DNA of 64,000 bases from an uncultured Eubacteriales bacterium. GTDB lineage: Bacteria > Bacillota > Clostridia > Oscillospirales > Butyricicoccaceae. The stretch is taken from assembly GCA_910579575.1 (NCBI GenBank), contig CAJTUM010000003.1, positions 1 through 64,000 of the forward strand, written 5' to 3'. Under the pieces are notes generated by a model. It was not told the origin of the DNA, did no database searches, and saw only the letters and a program-made list of their open reading frames with translations. Position 1 is the first letter of the stretch. Each line of letters opens with the position of its first letter. Both the position numbers and the translations under genes were made by a program. Below are positions 1-7,632 of this stretch, piece by piece.

Positions 1-935
1 TCCTGCAAGTAGATGAGTGTCTTTGCCATCTCTTTGAGATTGAAAATTTTTGCCCACCGCTCGAATCCGGGAGAGTTGGCCTGCTGCATTTTCGCTTGAA
101 TGTCAATGAGCAAATTGGGCTTGGACTTCACCGTTGACTTTGCTCTGGGTGCGACAATCCTCTTGCCGGAAATTCGCTCCATAATCGCCGCTTCGGTGTA
201 ATTGTCACCAAGAGAATCGCAGCGGATGAACCGCTTACTGTTCGGAATTTTGAACGCCAGATGTTTGCCCCGCTTAACCTCCGCTCCCGCCGTTTTCATG
301 GCGGCGAGGAAGCTGTCAAAATCCTTGCAACCATGACCGAGGGCGGTGTCGATCATCTGCTCTAATTGGCCCCGGACGGTAGGCGGCTTATCATCTCCCA
401 TCCATGTGCCGTAGCTGCCCCGGCTGGGCTTCGGCTCCGCAATCACCGACAGGCCATTTTCAAGGCACAGCATATCGGAGATTCTCCGAACTGCGAATGA
501 GGACCGCCAGAAGTTTCGGAATTTCCGAGTGCAATCCAGGGCAGTTGAGTTGAACACGATATGAGAATGAATGTGGTGTTTGTCAACGTGGGTGCAGACG
601 ATAAAAGCGTGTTTGCCCTTGGTCAGCGACATAGCGAGGTCATAGCCGATTTTGTTCGCCAGTTCCGGCGTGATTTCCCCAGGCTTGAACGATTGCCGCA
701 GGTGGTAGGCAATCACATCATTGTCCTTCCGTTCCCTGCCGGTAGTGGCGGCATACTGCCGCTTGGAAAATAGAAACTCCTGGTCAACGATAGACGGGTT
801 ACACTGGTAGGCCGTGACCAGATCGCCGCCATTGGTTTTCTCTGGATTCTCTACATAGTCCGTCACCCGGCCCAAGGCTTCGGCCACGGTCCGGCCCTTG
901 CCGCTGTGCAGGGGCATCAAGCGCGTTGCTGCCAT
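1..935 (-). CDS. Relaxase / mobilisation nuclease, C-terminus cut by window edge
   Basis: The reading frame is open from the ATG at 935 to the left edge, giving about 311 residues of a longer protein. It begins MAATRLMPLHSGKGR and carries a histidine cluster (HHIHSH, residues about 120-125) followed by IVFN, the metal-binding signature of MobP/VirD2-type relaxases that nick oriT and pilot the strand during conjugative mobilisation. A GGGGAGG ribosome site lies 7 bases upstream of the start. MobC lies 64 bp upstream in the same direction, the usual mobC-relaxase order. The gene belongs to a mobilisable element extending left of the window. Family assignment is firm; the exact subfamily is not. 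Confidence 0.85.
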   Translation of the reverse strand, partial: MAATRLMPLHSGKGRTVAEALGRVTDYVENPEKTNGGDLVTAYQCNPSIVDQEFLFSKRQYAATTGRERKDNDVIAYHLRQSFKPGEITPELANKIGYDLAMSLTKGKHAFIVCTHVDKHHIHSHIVFNSTALDCTRKFRNFWRSSFAVRRISDMLCLENGLSVIAEPKPSRGSYGTWMGDDKPPTVRGQLEQMIDTALGHGCKDFDSFLAAMKTAGAEVKRGKHLAFKIPNSKRFIRCDSLGDNYTEAAIMERISGKRIVAPRAKSTVKSKPNLLIDIQAKMQQANSPGFERWAKIFNLKEMAKTLIYLQ

Positions 936-999
936 TTTCAAAACCTCCCCTCAAAAGAAAATGGCGGTGAGCGAAAAATCTTCGCCTACCACCAGACCG

Positions 1000-1335
1000 T
1001 TATTTGATTTTCGATAGCTGCTCCAAAATGCTGCCGAACAGACCGCTGGCCTCTGTCAGCTTGCCGCAGATTTCGTCCACTTCGTCAGGATAGATACCAC
1101 TGCCAGAATTGACCCGGCGGGCTAACTGGTTTACATTGTTGGACGTGTACCGCAGGATCTTGGCGCACTCGTCCAGTTCCTTGATTTGCAGTTGGACAAT
1201 GTAGCCATCAATACACATCTTCCGAATATAGGCGCTCATATTGTGAACGCCCATCAGCGCCATCCTCTGTTCGATTAAGCTCCGTTCCTCGTCTGTAACC
1301 TTGAAATAAATTCCGCTGGTCTTTTCTTTTGCCAT
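1000..1335 (-). CDS. mobC: MobC-like relaxosome accessory protein
   Basis: A 111-residue protein starting MAKEKTSGIYFKV with ribbon-helix-helix character (residues 10-50, containing MSAYIRKMCIDGY) followed by a helical part with the NVNQLARRVN stretch typical of Firmicutes MobC proteins. These bind oriT DNA and help the relaxase. The ATG at 1335 has an AGGGGG site 4-9 bases upstream; an upstream in-frame start at 1362 would run into recombinase-derived sequence and lacks such a site. It sits directly upstream of the relaxase. The first bases of its leader abut the tail of a serine recombinase on the other strand, so this end of the element is rearranged. Confidence 0.8.
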   Translation of the reverse strand: MAKEKTSGIYFKVTDEERSLIEQRMALMGVHNMSAYIRKMCIDGYIVQLQIKELDECAKILRYTSNNVNQLARRVNSGSGIYPDEVDEICGKLTEASGLFGSILEQLSKIK

Positions 1336-1364
1336 AGTCCCCCTTATCTCCGCTTCTGCCAACA

Positions 1365-1541
1365 GAGCTGACGCCGGAACTGCTTCGGCTGTTCATTCAG
1401 AAGATCGTGGTACATGAGAAAAGCACCAAGTGGTCGAAGAAAGCTATGCAGACCATTGAAATCCACTACAGCGACATCGGCTTCATTGGCGGGGATATTC
1501 CGCAGGACAAGGAAAGCCCCCGGCAGGAAATCTCAGCGTGA
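1365..1541 (+). pseudogene. C-terminal remnant of a large serine recombinase
   Basis: Reading from about 1365, the plus strand gives about 58 residues, starting ELTPELLRLFIQKIVVHEK and continuing to HYSDIGFIGG, then TGA at 1539-1541. This matches what I know of the C-terminal DUF4368 segment of Tn4451/TnpX-type large serine recombinases. No catalytic or zinc-ribbon part is present upstream; the sequence switches at about 1360 into the mobC leader. It is therefore a relic marking a deletion or rearrangement end of a mobilisable transposon. Part of the relic forms a long hairpin with sequence past its stop. Confidence 0.75.
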
Positions 1542-1553
1542 TTCCTGCCGGGG
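1517..1553. other. Strong hairpin at recombinase stop codon
   Basis: A 12-bp perfect inverted repeat (CCCCGGCAGGAA ... TTCCTGCCGGGG) flanks the recombinase stop with a loop of about 12 bases. There is no T run, so it may be a factor-independent pause, an element-end structure or simply a mutated terminator. Confidence 0.45.
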
Positions 1554-1655
1554 TGCTTCCCCAAATCATAGATACCCCTGTCAGGGGGACGCCAATGTGG
1601 AGCGGCCTTTTTTTCCGCCTGCAAAGCGCGCTTGGACCCATTGCCCGACGCCGTT

Positions 1656-2261
1656 TCATATCCACGGCGCTATTGATTCAAGAGCCAAACGCCCAGATTC
1701 AAATAAGCCGCAAAAGCGACCCAAATAAGATAGGGTATTTGCAGCCTTGCGGCCAACCGGTCCGTCTTGCGGAAGGTCAACGTCATCCATACAATCAGCG
1801 CCCAAAGCGCAACCAGCCACACAAGGGCAAAGCCGAAATGCTGCAAATTGAAAAACAAGATGCTTCAGAAAAAATTGAAGACCAACTGAAGCCAAAAAAG
1901 CAGCAGGCTCCGGCAGCGAACCTGCGAAGCGGGCGCCGGCTTTTATCAAGGCGGCTACTTCTGGAAACCGTTCATCCAGCGAACCGTCTGCGACCCTGCG
2001 CTCTATCATTTGCTTATAACCGCCTTTATAAAACTCCAGATCGTCGTTTAGAGGTTTCAAAAAACGAAAGGCCGGGAGGACTGCCCAAACATCGCTTTCT
2101 TGCTTCAAATAGTGTTCTGCCGCCGCCTTAGGGACGCCCAATTGCATCAACAGGGTTTTCTTTTGTTCCAATGTCATATTCGCCGATTCTTCCGCGAACA
2201 GGCGCTGCTCCTCCAGCCTTTTTCGCTCCCTTTTCCGCGCTCTTTTTTCCGCGGCGGTCAT
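1656..2261 (-). CDS. Hypothetical ORF fused across a tspO relic
   Basis: The ATG at 2261 follows a GGGGGAAG site and opens a 201-codon frame. The first half (residues 1-115, beginning MTAAEKRARKRERKRLEEQ) is a charged helix followed by an unrecognised region with KGGYKQMIERRVADG. From about 1906 onward the frame runs out of register through DNA that in another frame is clearly TspO, so the C-terminal third is probably meaningless read-through. The true protein was likely shorter or the locus is a deletion fusion. No function is assigned. Confidence 0.35.
   Translation of the reverse strand: MTAAEKRARKRERKRLEEQRLFAEESANMTLEQKKTLLMQLGVPKAAAEHYLKQESDVWAVLPAFRFLKPLNDDLEFYKGGYKQMIERRVADGSLDERFPEVAALIKAGARFAGSLPEPAAFLASVGLQFFLKHLVFQFAAFRLCPCVAGCALGADCMDDVDLPQDGPVGRKAANTLSYLGRFCGLFESGRLALESIAPWI
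1670..1906 (-). pseudogene. tspO: TspO/MBR family fragment with nonsense codon
   Basis: In the minus frame ending at 1670 the last 78 codons give the C-terminal half of a TspO (tryptophan-rich sensory protein, porphyrin/sterol-binding membrane protein): helices with LQLVFNFF, SILFFNLQHFGFALVW and the hallmark PYLIWVAFAAYLNLGVWLLN end. The family has a Trp where this copy has TGA (1865-1867), and the N-terminal half is absent. It is therefore a broken gene, next to the mobile-element remnant. Confidence 0.75.
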
Positions 2262-2385
2262 TTCCGCTTCCCCCTGTCTGGCATAAAACAATTTTGAAAT
2301 TTCAATTTCATCTTTTATAAAGTATATCATCGCCGCAAATGATTTTCAAATTTTATATGCTGCGCCGCTGGACGGCTAGGGACTT

Positions 2386-3432
2386 TTATTTTTGCAGCTC
2401 CAGTAGCATATCGCCCAAGGTATCTGCAAAAAGGGAGGCGGAATAGAGCGCCTCGTCCAGAGAATTGCCGCTGGTTCCCACTTCCAGCAGCATACTGCCG
2501 GTGGTGACGTGCTCGTTAAACCGGGCGGCCCGGATATTGATGGGGCGCATGATGCCTGGATATATCGTATTCATCTTTTGTTGCACTTTGGTCATAAAAG
2601 CCAAATTCTCTCGCCAATGGTCGTGGGTCAGGCCGCCGGCGTCGGTGCCCGCCACCAACATCAGCTGAGCGGCCTGACGGCCGTTGATTTGGGCCACGGT
2701 CTTATATTTTTTCCCGCTGGCTGTCACCATGGCGTCCCGGTGGACGTCGATCACAAACTTGATGGAGGGGTTCTCTTTCATTGCCTGGGAAATAACCTCC
2801 AGCGTCCGGTTATAAGCGCCGTTATAGGAAGGGCTGTCGTTGAGCACGGTGGCATGAATCGTCTTAATCCCCTTTTCATTGAGGATTTTTTCGATCTGAG
2901 CGCCCACCCGCACCACATTGTAATTGGTGTCCGTGGTTCGGTCGGTGTCCGTGGGCTCATACCAGTTGGCGGCGTCCGGCGTATAAGCCTCGCTGCCGTG
3001 GGTGTGGACAATCAGCACCGCCGTCTCCTTGGAGGAAATGGCGATTTCCGTTTTTTGATTGAGCAGAGCTGGGATATCGATCGAATAATCGGTTTCGTTT
3101 TTGATATAAACGGCGCCGGAACCGTCGTAGGCGCCGCCGGAGCCGTCGATGCTGATGGCGGCGATATTGGCTGCGGCGGGCGCTCCGCCCTGGGGCAGGG
3201 CGGCTTCGCTGACGTCGGCGGCGGCCTGGGTCTGGGGGGCTTCTTCCAGCGGGCCGGATAGATCCGCCTGCTCCCCCAGCTCATATTGGCGGATGGGCAG
3301 CTCCGCCGCCCAGGAAGCCGGCCGGGGCTCCGGCGCCGGGCTCCCCTTCCACAGCAGCCAGGCTCCCGCCGCCAACAACAAAATAGGCGCCGGCCCCCGC
3401 CTGCGCCGCCGCCTTCTCCCAACTGTCGCCAT
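2386..3432 (-). CDS. spoIIP: Stage II sporulation protein P
   Basis: A 348-residue protein with one N-terminal membrane anchor (about residues 14-30, PAPILLLAAGAWLLW), a low-complexity Ala/Pro/Gly linker and a C-terminal amidase domain. Motifs of SpoIIP are visible: VLIVHTHGSEAYTP, FVIDVHRDAM and the MLLEVGTSGNS end, which supply zinc-binding His/Glu. SpoIIP cleaves peptide crosslinks/stems in septal peptidoglycan with SpoIID and SpoIIM during engulfment. It lies 180 bp downstream of gpr on the same strand, the conserved gpr-spoIIP order of Firmicutes, and would be made in the mother cell. Length is slightly short for the family but complete. Confidence 0.93.
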   Translation of the reverse strand: MATVGRRRRRRRGPAPILLLAAGAWLLWKGSPAPEPRPASWAAELPIRQYELGEQADLSGPLEEAPQTQAAADVSEAALPQGGAPAAANIAAISIDGSGGAYDGSGAVYIKNETDYSIDIPALLNQKTEIAISSKETAVLIVHTHGSEAYTPDAANWYEPTDTDRTTDTNYNVVRVGAQIEKILNEKGIKTIHATVLNDSPSYNGAYNRTLEVISQAMKENPSIKFVIDVHRDAMVTASGKKYKTVAQINGRQAAQLMLVAGTDAGGLTHDHWRENLAFMTKVQQKMNTIYPGIMRPINIRAARFNEHVTTGSMLLEVGTSGNSLDEALYSASLFADTLGDMLLELQK

Positions 3433-3611
3433 CCTGCATTTCTCCTTTCCTGGTGATGCTCCATTCTATGAGAAACTCGTCCAATCTATGCAGGATGAAG
3501 CGAAGAACGCCCAAGCCGAGGCGTCCTCTGATTCTGGCAAGACTACGTCCAGCGCCGGCTCTCTCGCGAAAAAAGCCGTTTCCAGCCTGCTACGGCTATG
3601 GCCCGCTGGGC

Positions 3612-4502
3612 TCAACCTAAAAGCTCTTCGATTTCCGCCACCGACAAACCGCCGTGGAGAGCCATATTGATCGCGTAACCGATGAGCTTGGCGCTTTTTC
3701 GGGCCAGCGCGTCGATATCCTTGGGCGCGACGATCATGGCCCCCTCCGGCGCAGGGCAATCTTCTGCCTCCAGGCGGCCGCCGGCCTGCTGGCAAAGGTC
3801 CATGGCCAGCGTCCAGGCGTCCACCACCATGGGCACGCCTACGGCGATCACCGGCGCTCCCAGGCTGTCCTGGTCCAGCGCCGCCCGACCGGGGCCCACG
3901 CCGCCGCCAGGCGTAATGCCCGAATCGGACAGCTGAACCGTGCGGCACAGGCGATTCATCCGCCGGGAAGCCAGAGCGTCCACAGCCACCACCGCGTCCG
4001 GCCGAATCAGCCGGCAGACGCCCTGGACGATTTCGCCGGTTTCCACTCCGGTGACGCCCAACACGCCGGGAGAAACGGCGCTCACACGGGCAAAATTCTG
4101 AAACGCTTCGGGCATGGCGTCCTTCAAATGCCGGGTGACGATGATTTTTTCCATGGCCAGAGGCCCCAAGGCGTCGGCGGCGATACGCCGGTTGCCCAGC
4201 CCCACCGCCAGCACACAGGCGGGGTCTGGCGGCAAAAGAGCCGCCAACTCTCGAGCAATAACGGCGGCGGCCTGCTCCATTCCTCGGATATCCCGGTCCC
4301 AATCCGGTCCCAGATCCGCGGTGATATAGGCGCCGACGGGCTTTTCCAGAGCCTCAGCTCCCTGCTGGTTGCGCACATAAACCCGCGTCAGCAGAATATT
4401 TCCCTCCTGCTCCTCCTTCCAATCCACCCCTTCGGGCTCTCTTTGGTTGTCTTCTTGGTAAAGCTCCCTGCTTTCCAGCGCCAGGTCGGTTCGCCTTTTC
4501 AT
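3612..4502 (-). CDS. gpr: Germination (spore) protease GPR
   Basis: A 296-residue member of peptidase family A25, which degrades small acid-soluble spore proteins at germination. Recognisable pieces are the N-terminal MKRRTDLALE, the GLGNRRIAADALGP segment, the TGVETGEIV region and the C-terminal helix GGLSVAEIEELLG. It is made as a zymogen in the forespore. A GGAGG site lies 8 bases upstream of the ATG. Upstream on the minus strand GCATA (about 4549-4553) and GGGAAAAATA resemble forespore sigma-F/G elements, but the 13-base gap is shorter than usual. Divergent from rpsT and followed by spoIIP, as in other Clostridia. Confidence 0.93.
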   Translation of the reverse strand: MKRRTDLALESRELYQEDNQREPEGVDWKEEQEGNILLTRVYVRNQQGAEALEKPVGAYITADLGPDWDRDIRGMEQAAAVIARELAALLPPDPACVLAVGLGNRRIAADALGPLAMEKIIVTRHLKDAMPEAFQNFARVSAVSPGVLGVTGVETGEIVQGVCRLIRPDAVVAVDALASRRMNRLCRTVQLSDSGITPGGGVGPGRAALDQDSLGAPVIAVGVPMVVDAWTLAMDLCQQAGGRLEAEDCPAPEGAMIVAPKDIDALARKSAKLIGYAINMALHGGLSVAEIEELLG

Positions 4503-4572
4503 AAACCCGCCTCCTTTTTTCTGTTATTTTTCCCGTCCGCCAGAAAATATGCAAATTTCCTCCCGGAAACCC

Positions 4573-4601
4573 TTGCATTTGCCGCCGTGAAATGTTAAAA
4601 T
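4573..4601 (+). promoter_or_regulatory. Promoter of rpsT
   Basis: TTGCAT at 4573-4578, a 17-base gap and an extended -10 TG-T-TAAAAT ending at 4601. Confidence 0.6.
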
Positions 4602-4641
4602 GATTATTGCTATGAATATCTGAGGTAAGGAGGTCGTGATT

Positions 4642-4902
4642 TTGCCGAATATAAAATCTGCGAAAAAGCGCGTTTTGGTCAACGCCACGAAAAACGCGAG
4701 AAACCGCGCTGCAAAAACAGCTATGAAAACGCAGCTCAAAAAGTTTGACAGCGCCGTTCAGCAGGGCTCCGGCATTCAGGAGGCGTATAGAGCCACTGTG
4801 GTTTGTCTGGATAAGGCTGTTGCCAAGGGTATTCTGCACAAGAATACTGCCGCAAGAAAAAAGAGCGCGCTGGCCAAAAAAGTCAACGCCGCTGCAAAAT
4901 AA
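4642..4902 (+). CDS. rpsT: 30S ribosomal protein S20
   Basis: An 86-residue basic protein beginning (M)PNIKSAKKRVLVN and containing AAKTAMKTQLKKF and KGILHKNTAARKKS, all typical of S20, which binds 16S rRNA helices in the 30S body. The start is TTG at 4642: the AAGGAGG at 4627-4633 is 8 bases from it, while the GTG at 4636 is only 2 bases away, and family members begin M-P-N-I. A rare start in S20 genes is a known place for translational control. Monocistronic, with its own promoter and terminator. Confidence 0.95.
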   Translation: MPNIKSAKKRVLVNATKNARNRAAKTAMKTQLKKFDSAVQQGSGIQEAYRATVVCLDKAVAKGILHKNTAARKKSALAKKVNAAAK

Positions 4903-4918
4903 GCGAACGCCGATCAAA

Positions 4919-4943
4919 GGGCCGGGTTTTCCCGGTCCTTTTT
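4919..4943 (+). terminator. rpsT terminator
   Basis: Stem GGGCCGGG/CCCGGTCC with a TTTT loop followed by a run of T, 17 bp after the stop. Confidence 0.85.
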
Positions 4944-5179
4944 GTCGCGTTATTTTGAGCGCGGACGCTCTTTCGGAGCCGCCGCCACCGGAGCCAACGC
5001 CGCTGAAAAAGGGCGAATCTCCCTTTTCAACCGGCGGCCCGCAGGCCGCCCTCCCGCGGAGCGGGTTTGCGTGTTCCAAGGGGCCGCCAGACGGCGTTTG
5101 GTTGAAAAAATCCACAAGGCCCGGCGCAGCTGCGCCGGCGATCACGGCTCCAGCCTTGCCGCCGGCCGCCTGTCGGCGG

Positions 5180-5581
5180 TTACTCCATTACCATAACATA
5201 TTCGTCGTCCTCGTCCGCATCGTCGCAAAGGGCGGCGTAAAACCGCTTTCCAAGCAGCGTCCGCAGCCTTTGCAAATCCGCTAATGAAGACGATCCAAAT
5301 TCCTGATAACAGACGGTTTCGCTGGTTTCATTGATCTGGTCGTAAAAATCGGTAACATAGACGGAAAATTCGTCCAAAATGCCCTCGATAGGGATTTGCG
5401 TAAGGTTTCTGGGCGAAGCGTCCTCTTCTCCAAAACGCTCTGGCTCCATTTCAAAGGAAAGAGAAGTTACAAAAATTTCTTTATCGTCATAAGGCGATTT
5501 GGTCCGATAAATTCCCTCTTCCACTTCTTGAAAAGCAGCCGTCGCATATTTTTCCGGCATATAGTTTTGAAAATTCTTCAT
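5180..5581 (-). CDS. Hypothetical acidic protein
   Basis: A 133-residue soluble protein starting MKNFQNYMPEKYATAAF, with an acidic end (DDADEDDEYVMVME). ATG at 5581 is preceded by GGAAGGAG at proper distance. It follows the membrane protein gene (5623-6723) by 41 bp and may share its transcript. I recognise no domain; the even alternation of hydrophobic and charged residues suggests a compact alpha/beta fold. A stretch of about 240 bp downstream (4944-5179) holds only GC-rich inverted repeats. Confidence 0.65.
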   Translation of the reverse strand: MKNFQNYMPEKYATAAFQEVEEGIYRTKSPYDDKEIFVTSLSFEMEPERFGEEDASPRNLTQIPIEGILDEFSVYVTDFYDQINETSETVCYQEFGSSSLADLQRLRTLLGKRFYAALCDDADEDDEYVMVME

Positions 5582-5622
5582 AGTATCTCCTTCCACTCTC
5601 TCCGCCGCGTTATGCGGCGTCG

Positions 5623-6723
5623 CTATTTGCGGTCTTCTCCCAACAGCGGGTCCAGCAGCCGGCGATAGGCGCCGTTGATCCGGCATTTGCCGCCGTCCTG
5701 AAAGCGCAGCAGCCAAACCCCGGCCTGAAGACGGGTCGCCTCTTTGTCCAGCAGCCGACGGCAAAAAATCCGCCGCGAACGGAACAGCATCAGGTAATGC
5801 TCGGTCAGAAACCCCAGGTCGGTTTGGACCAAAGGCGGCTTTTTCTCGATTTCCTGCCGAATCTGGCGCAAAATCAGCTCTGGCTCTCCCCAGGATAGAA
5901 TCCGCCGGTAATCGGGCAAAATCCAAGAGCGAACCAAGCTGACGGCGGCCAGCGCCCCAATCGCCAGGTTCAGCGCCAACGCCCAGCCATAGGGCGAGCC
6001 CTCTCGGCGCAAACCGCCTACCACGGCAAAGGCCCACAGGCCGGAAAACATCAACAGCGCCCAGCCATAGGCTCGACAACCCCGGGCCAAGTAGCGGCGG
6101 AGCCATTTGCCGTCGTCCTCTGTTTCCCGCAGCCGCTCGCTGAAAAGCAGCCGCCAAACCAGACAGACCAGCAGCACGCAATCTTTATACAGCAGCAAAT
6201 AAGCGCCGTAAACCAGCCATTTCAGCTGCCTGTCCCCCAACGCCCCAAACAGCCGGCCCTGATCCAACAAAAAATCTGCGGCGATCGCCAGCAAAACCAG
6301 CGTCGGCAGCAGCTCCAGCCCGGCGGAACGAAACAAGCTTGCCCAGGATCTCTGGCCCTGCATCCGGTCCAACAGCTGTCCCGCCGCTAAAAGGGCAAAA
6401 AAAGCCGCCGACAGGAGAAAAATATCCCAAAAGAAGGCAGGTTGCGCCAAAAACTGCCGTAGCGCCTCAACCCAGGGGAACCCTTCCCCCAAAAAGGAAC
6501 CGAAAAACAGCGGCTCGATAAAGGCGGCCGTCACGATGAAAATTCCAGGGACCATGCACAGCAAAACCCGCTCCATCGGGTTGTCTCGCCGCACGGCTCG
6601 ATACAGGCCCAGCAGCGGCGGCAATCCGCCCAACATCTGGAGGAAAATCAACGGGCCGCTGAGCGCCGAAGCCGACGGACTTGTTTTGCAAAGATACTCG
6701 CTCCACAGCTGCGCCAGCAACAT
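5623..6723 (-). CDS. Hypothetical multi-pass membrane protein
   Basis: A 366-residue protein with about eight hydrophobic segments (for example ALSGPLIFLQMLGGLPPLLG, VLLCMVPGIFIVTAAFI, LLPTLVLLAIAADFLL, LLLYKDCVLLVCLVW) followed by a basic cytoplasmic tail of about 100 residues. I chose ATG 6723 because AGGAG lies 8 bases upstream and the longer frame to 6777 would pass through a terminator hairpin. No family recognised. The next gene downstream (5581) probably belongs to the same unit. Confidence 0.65.
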   Translation of the reverse strand: MLLAQLWSEYLCKTSPSASALSGPLIFLQMLGGLPPLLGLYRAVRRDNPMERVLLCMVPGIFIVTAAFIEPLFFGSFLGEGFPWVEALRQFLAQPAFFWDIFLLSAAFFALLAAGQLLDRMQGQRSWASLFRSAGLELLPTLVLLAIAADFLLDQGRLFGALGDRQLKWLVYGAYLLLYKDCVLLVCLVWRLLFSERLRETEDDGKWLRRYLARGCRAYGWALLMFSGLWAFAVVGGLRREGSPYGWALALNLAIGALAAVSLVRSWILPDYRRILSWGEPELILRQIRQEIEKKPPLVQTDLGFLTEHYLMLFRSRRIFCRRLLDKEATRLQAGVWLLRFQDGGKCRINGAYRRLLDPLLGEDRK

Positions 6724-6756
6724 GAAACATTCTCCTTCCGCGCCTTTCTCCTCCGC

Positions 6757-6788
6757 AAAAAGCCCTGCTTCCGTCAAGCAGGGCTTTT
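6757..6788 (-). terminator. Terminator after ylmH
   Basis: Near-perfect stem AAAAGCCCTGCTT/AAGCAGGGCTTTT with loop CCGTC between ylmH and the membrane protein gene; symmetric but oriented to end the minus transcript. Confidence 0.75.
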
Positions 6789-6792
6789 GCGC

Positions 6793-7593
6793 TCACAGCA
6801 ATTTATGAATCTCGATATTGACCCGGCCCTTTTTGGAAAAGCCGCCAGTTTCCGCCAAAACGGCCTTGCCCTTGCCTCGGATGGAAAGCCGAGCGCCCTG
6901 GGCCACGGGTCGATCTCCTTTCAGGGCTTGCGCGCCGTCCACTTGAGCCAACCCCCGACGAACGGCCTCCGCCGCGTCCCCTCGAGACATGGAAAAGGCG
7001 GCGGCCAGCACAGCGTCCAGCCGCAGGGAGGGGACGGTATCCCGGATAATTTTGATTTTGGCTTCCGGAATCTCCAGCTCTGACAGGGAAATGAGCTGGA
7101 CAGACGCCGGAGCAGAGCCAACCTGCGTCAGATTCTGCTGGATATAGGGGGCGATTTCCGCCATCACCAACAAATCCGCCCCCTGGGAGCCGGGCAAAAT
7201 ATCGCCGATCGTCTCTCGCCGGAGGCCCAGCCCCATTAGAGAGCCCAGGTAATCCCGGTGCGTCAGCGGTTTTTGCCCCCGGATTTCCAGACGAAGGGCC
7301 CGAAAGGGCCAATCCTCTTCCGGCAGCTGGCCGGCTTCTTGGATATAATCCGGCAAAAAGAGGGCGACCCGGCGCTCCGCCTGAGCAAAACCTCCCTCCA
7401 AAGACCAGCCGCCGACTCCCGCCGCCTGCATGGCCTGGCGGCACAGCGTCTGCTGGCGCAGATCCAGAAACGCGGTGGAGGCAGGGCGAACATACCGCTC
7501 CGCCTGCCGCTGCTTATCCAGAAACTGGCTAAGCAGCGTCCGATCCTCCGGGCTTTGGGCCAGCTTTAAGAGTTCTTCCCGCTTGGCCGCCAT
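6793..7593 (-). CDS. ylmH: YlmH-type S4-domain RNA-binding protein
   Basis: A 266-residue protein with the YlmH architecture: an N-terminal region (LLKLAQSPEDRTLLSQFLDK), a central domain (HRDYLGSLMGLGLRRETIGD, residues about 105-125) and a C-terminal S4 RNA-binding domain (SLRLDAVLAAAFSMSRGDA, residues about 185-250, ending with RLSIRGKGKAVL). YlmH in other Firmicutes lies near the division cluster and has been linked to ribosome-associated quality control on stalled 50S subunits. Here it stands away from ftsZ-type genes. The ATG at 7593 has an AAAGGAGG site. Function is by family. Confidence 0.88.
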   Translation of the reverse strand: MAAKREELLKLAQSPEDRTLLSQFLDKQRQAERYVRPASTAFLDLRQQTLCRQAMQAAGVGGWSLEGGFAQAERRVALFLPDYIQEAGQLPEEDWPFRALRLEIRGQKPLTHRDYLGSLMGLGLRRETIGDILPGSQGADLLVMAEIAPYIQQNLTQVGSAPASVQLISLSELEIPEAKIKIIRDTVPSLRLDAVLAAAFSMSRGDAAEAVRRGLAQVDGAQALKGDRPVAQGARLSIRGKGKAVLAETGGFSKKGRVNIEIHKLL

Positions 7594-7632
7594 GGTTTCC
7601 TCCTTTCCGGCTGGGGCCGGTTTTCATCGGTT

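Noticed and set aside
5000..5180. Protein on plus strand or CRISPR-like repeats in GC-rich inverted repeats
   Set aside because: No regular repeat-spacer order and no supported start; looks like extragenic inverted repeats.
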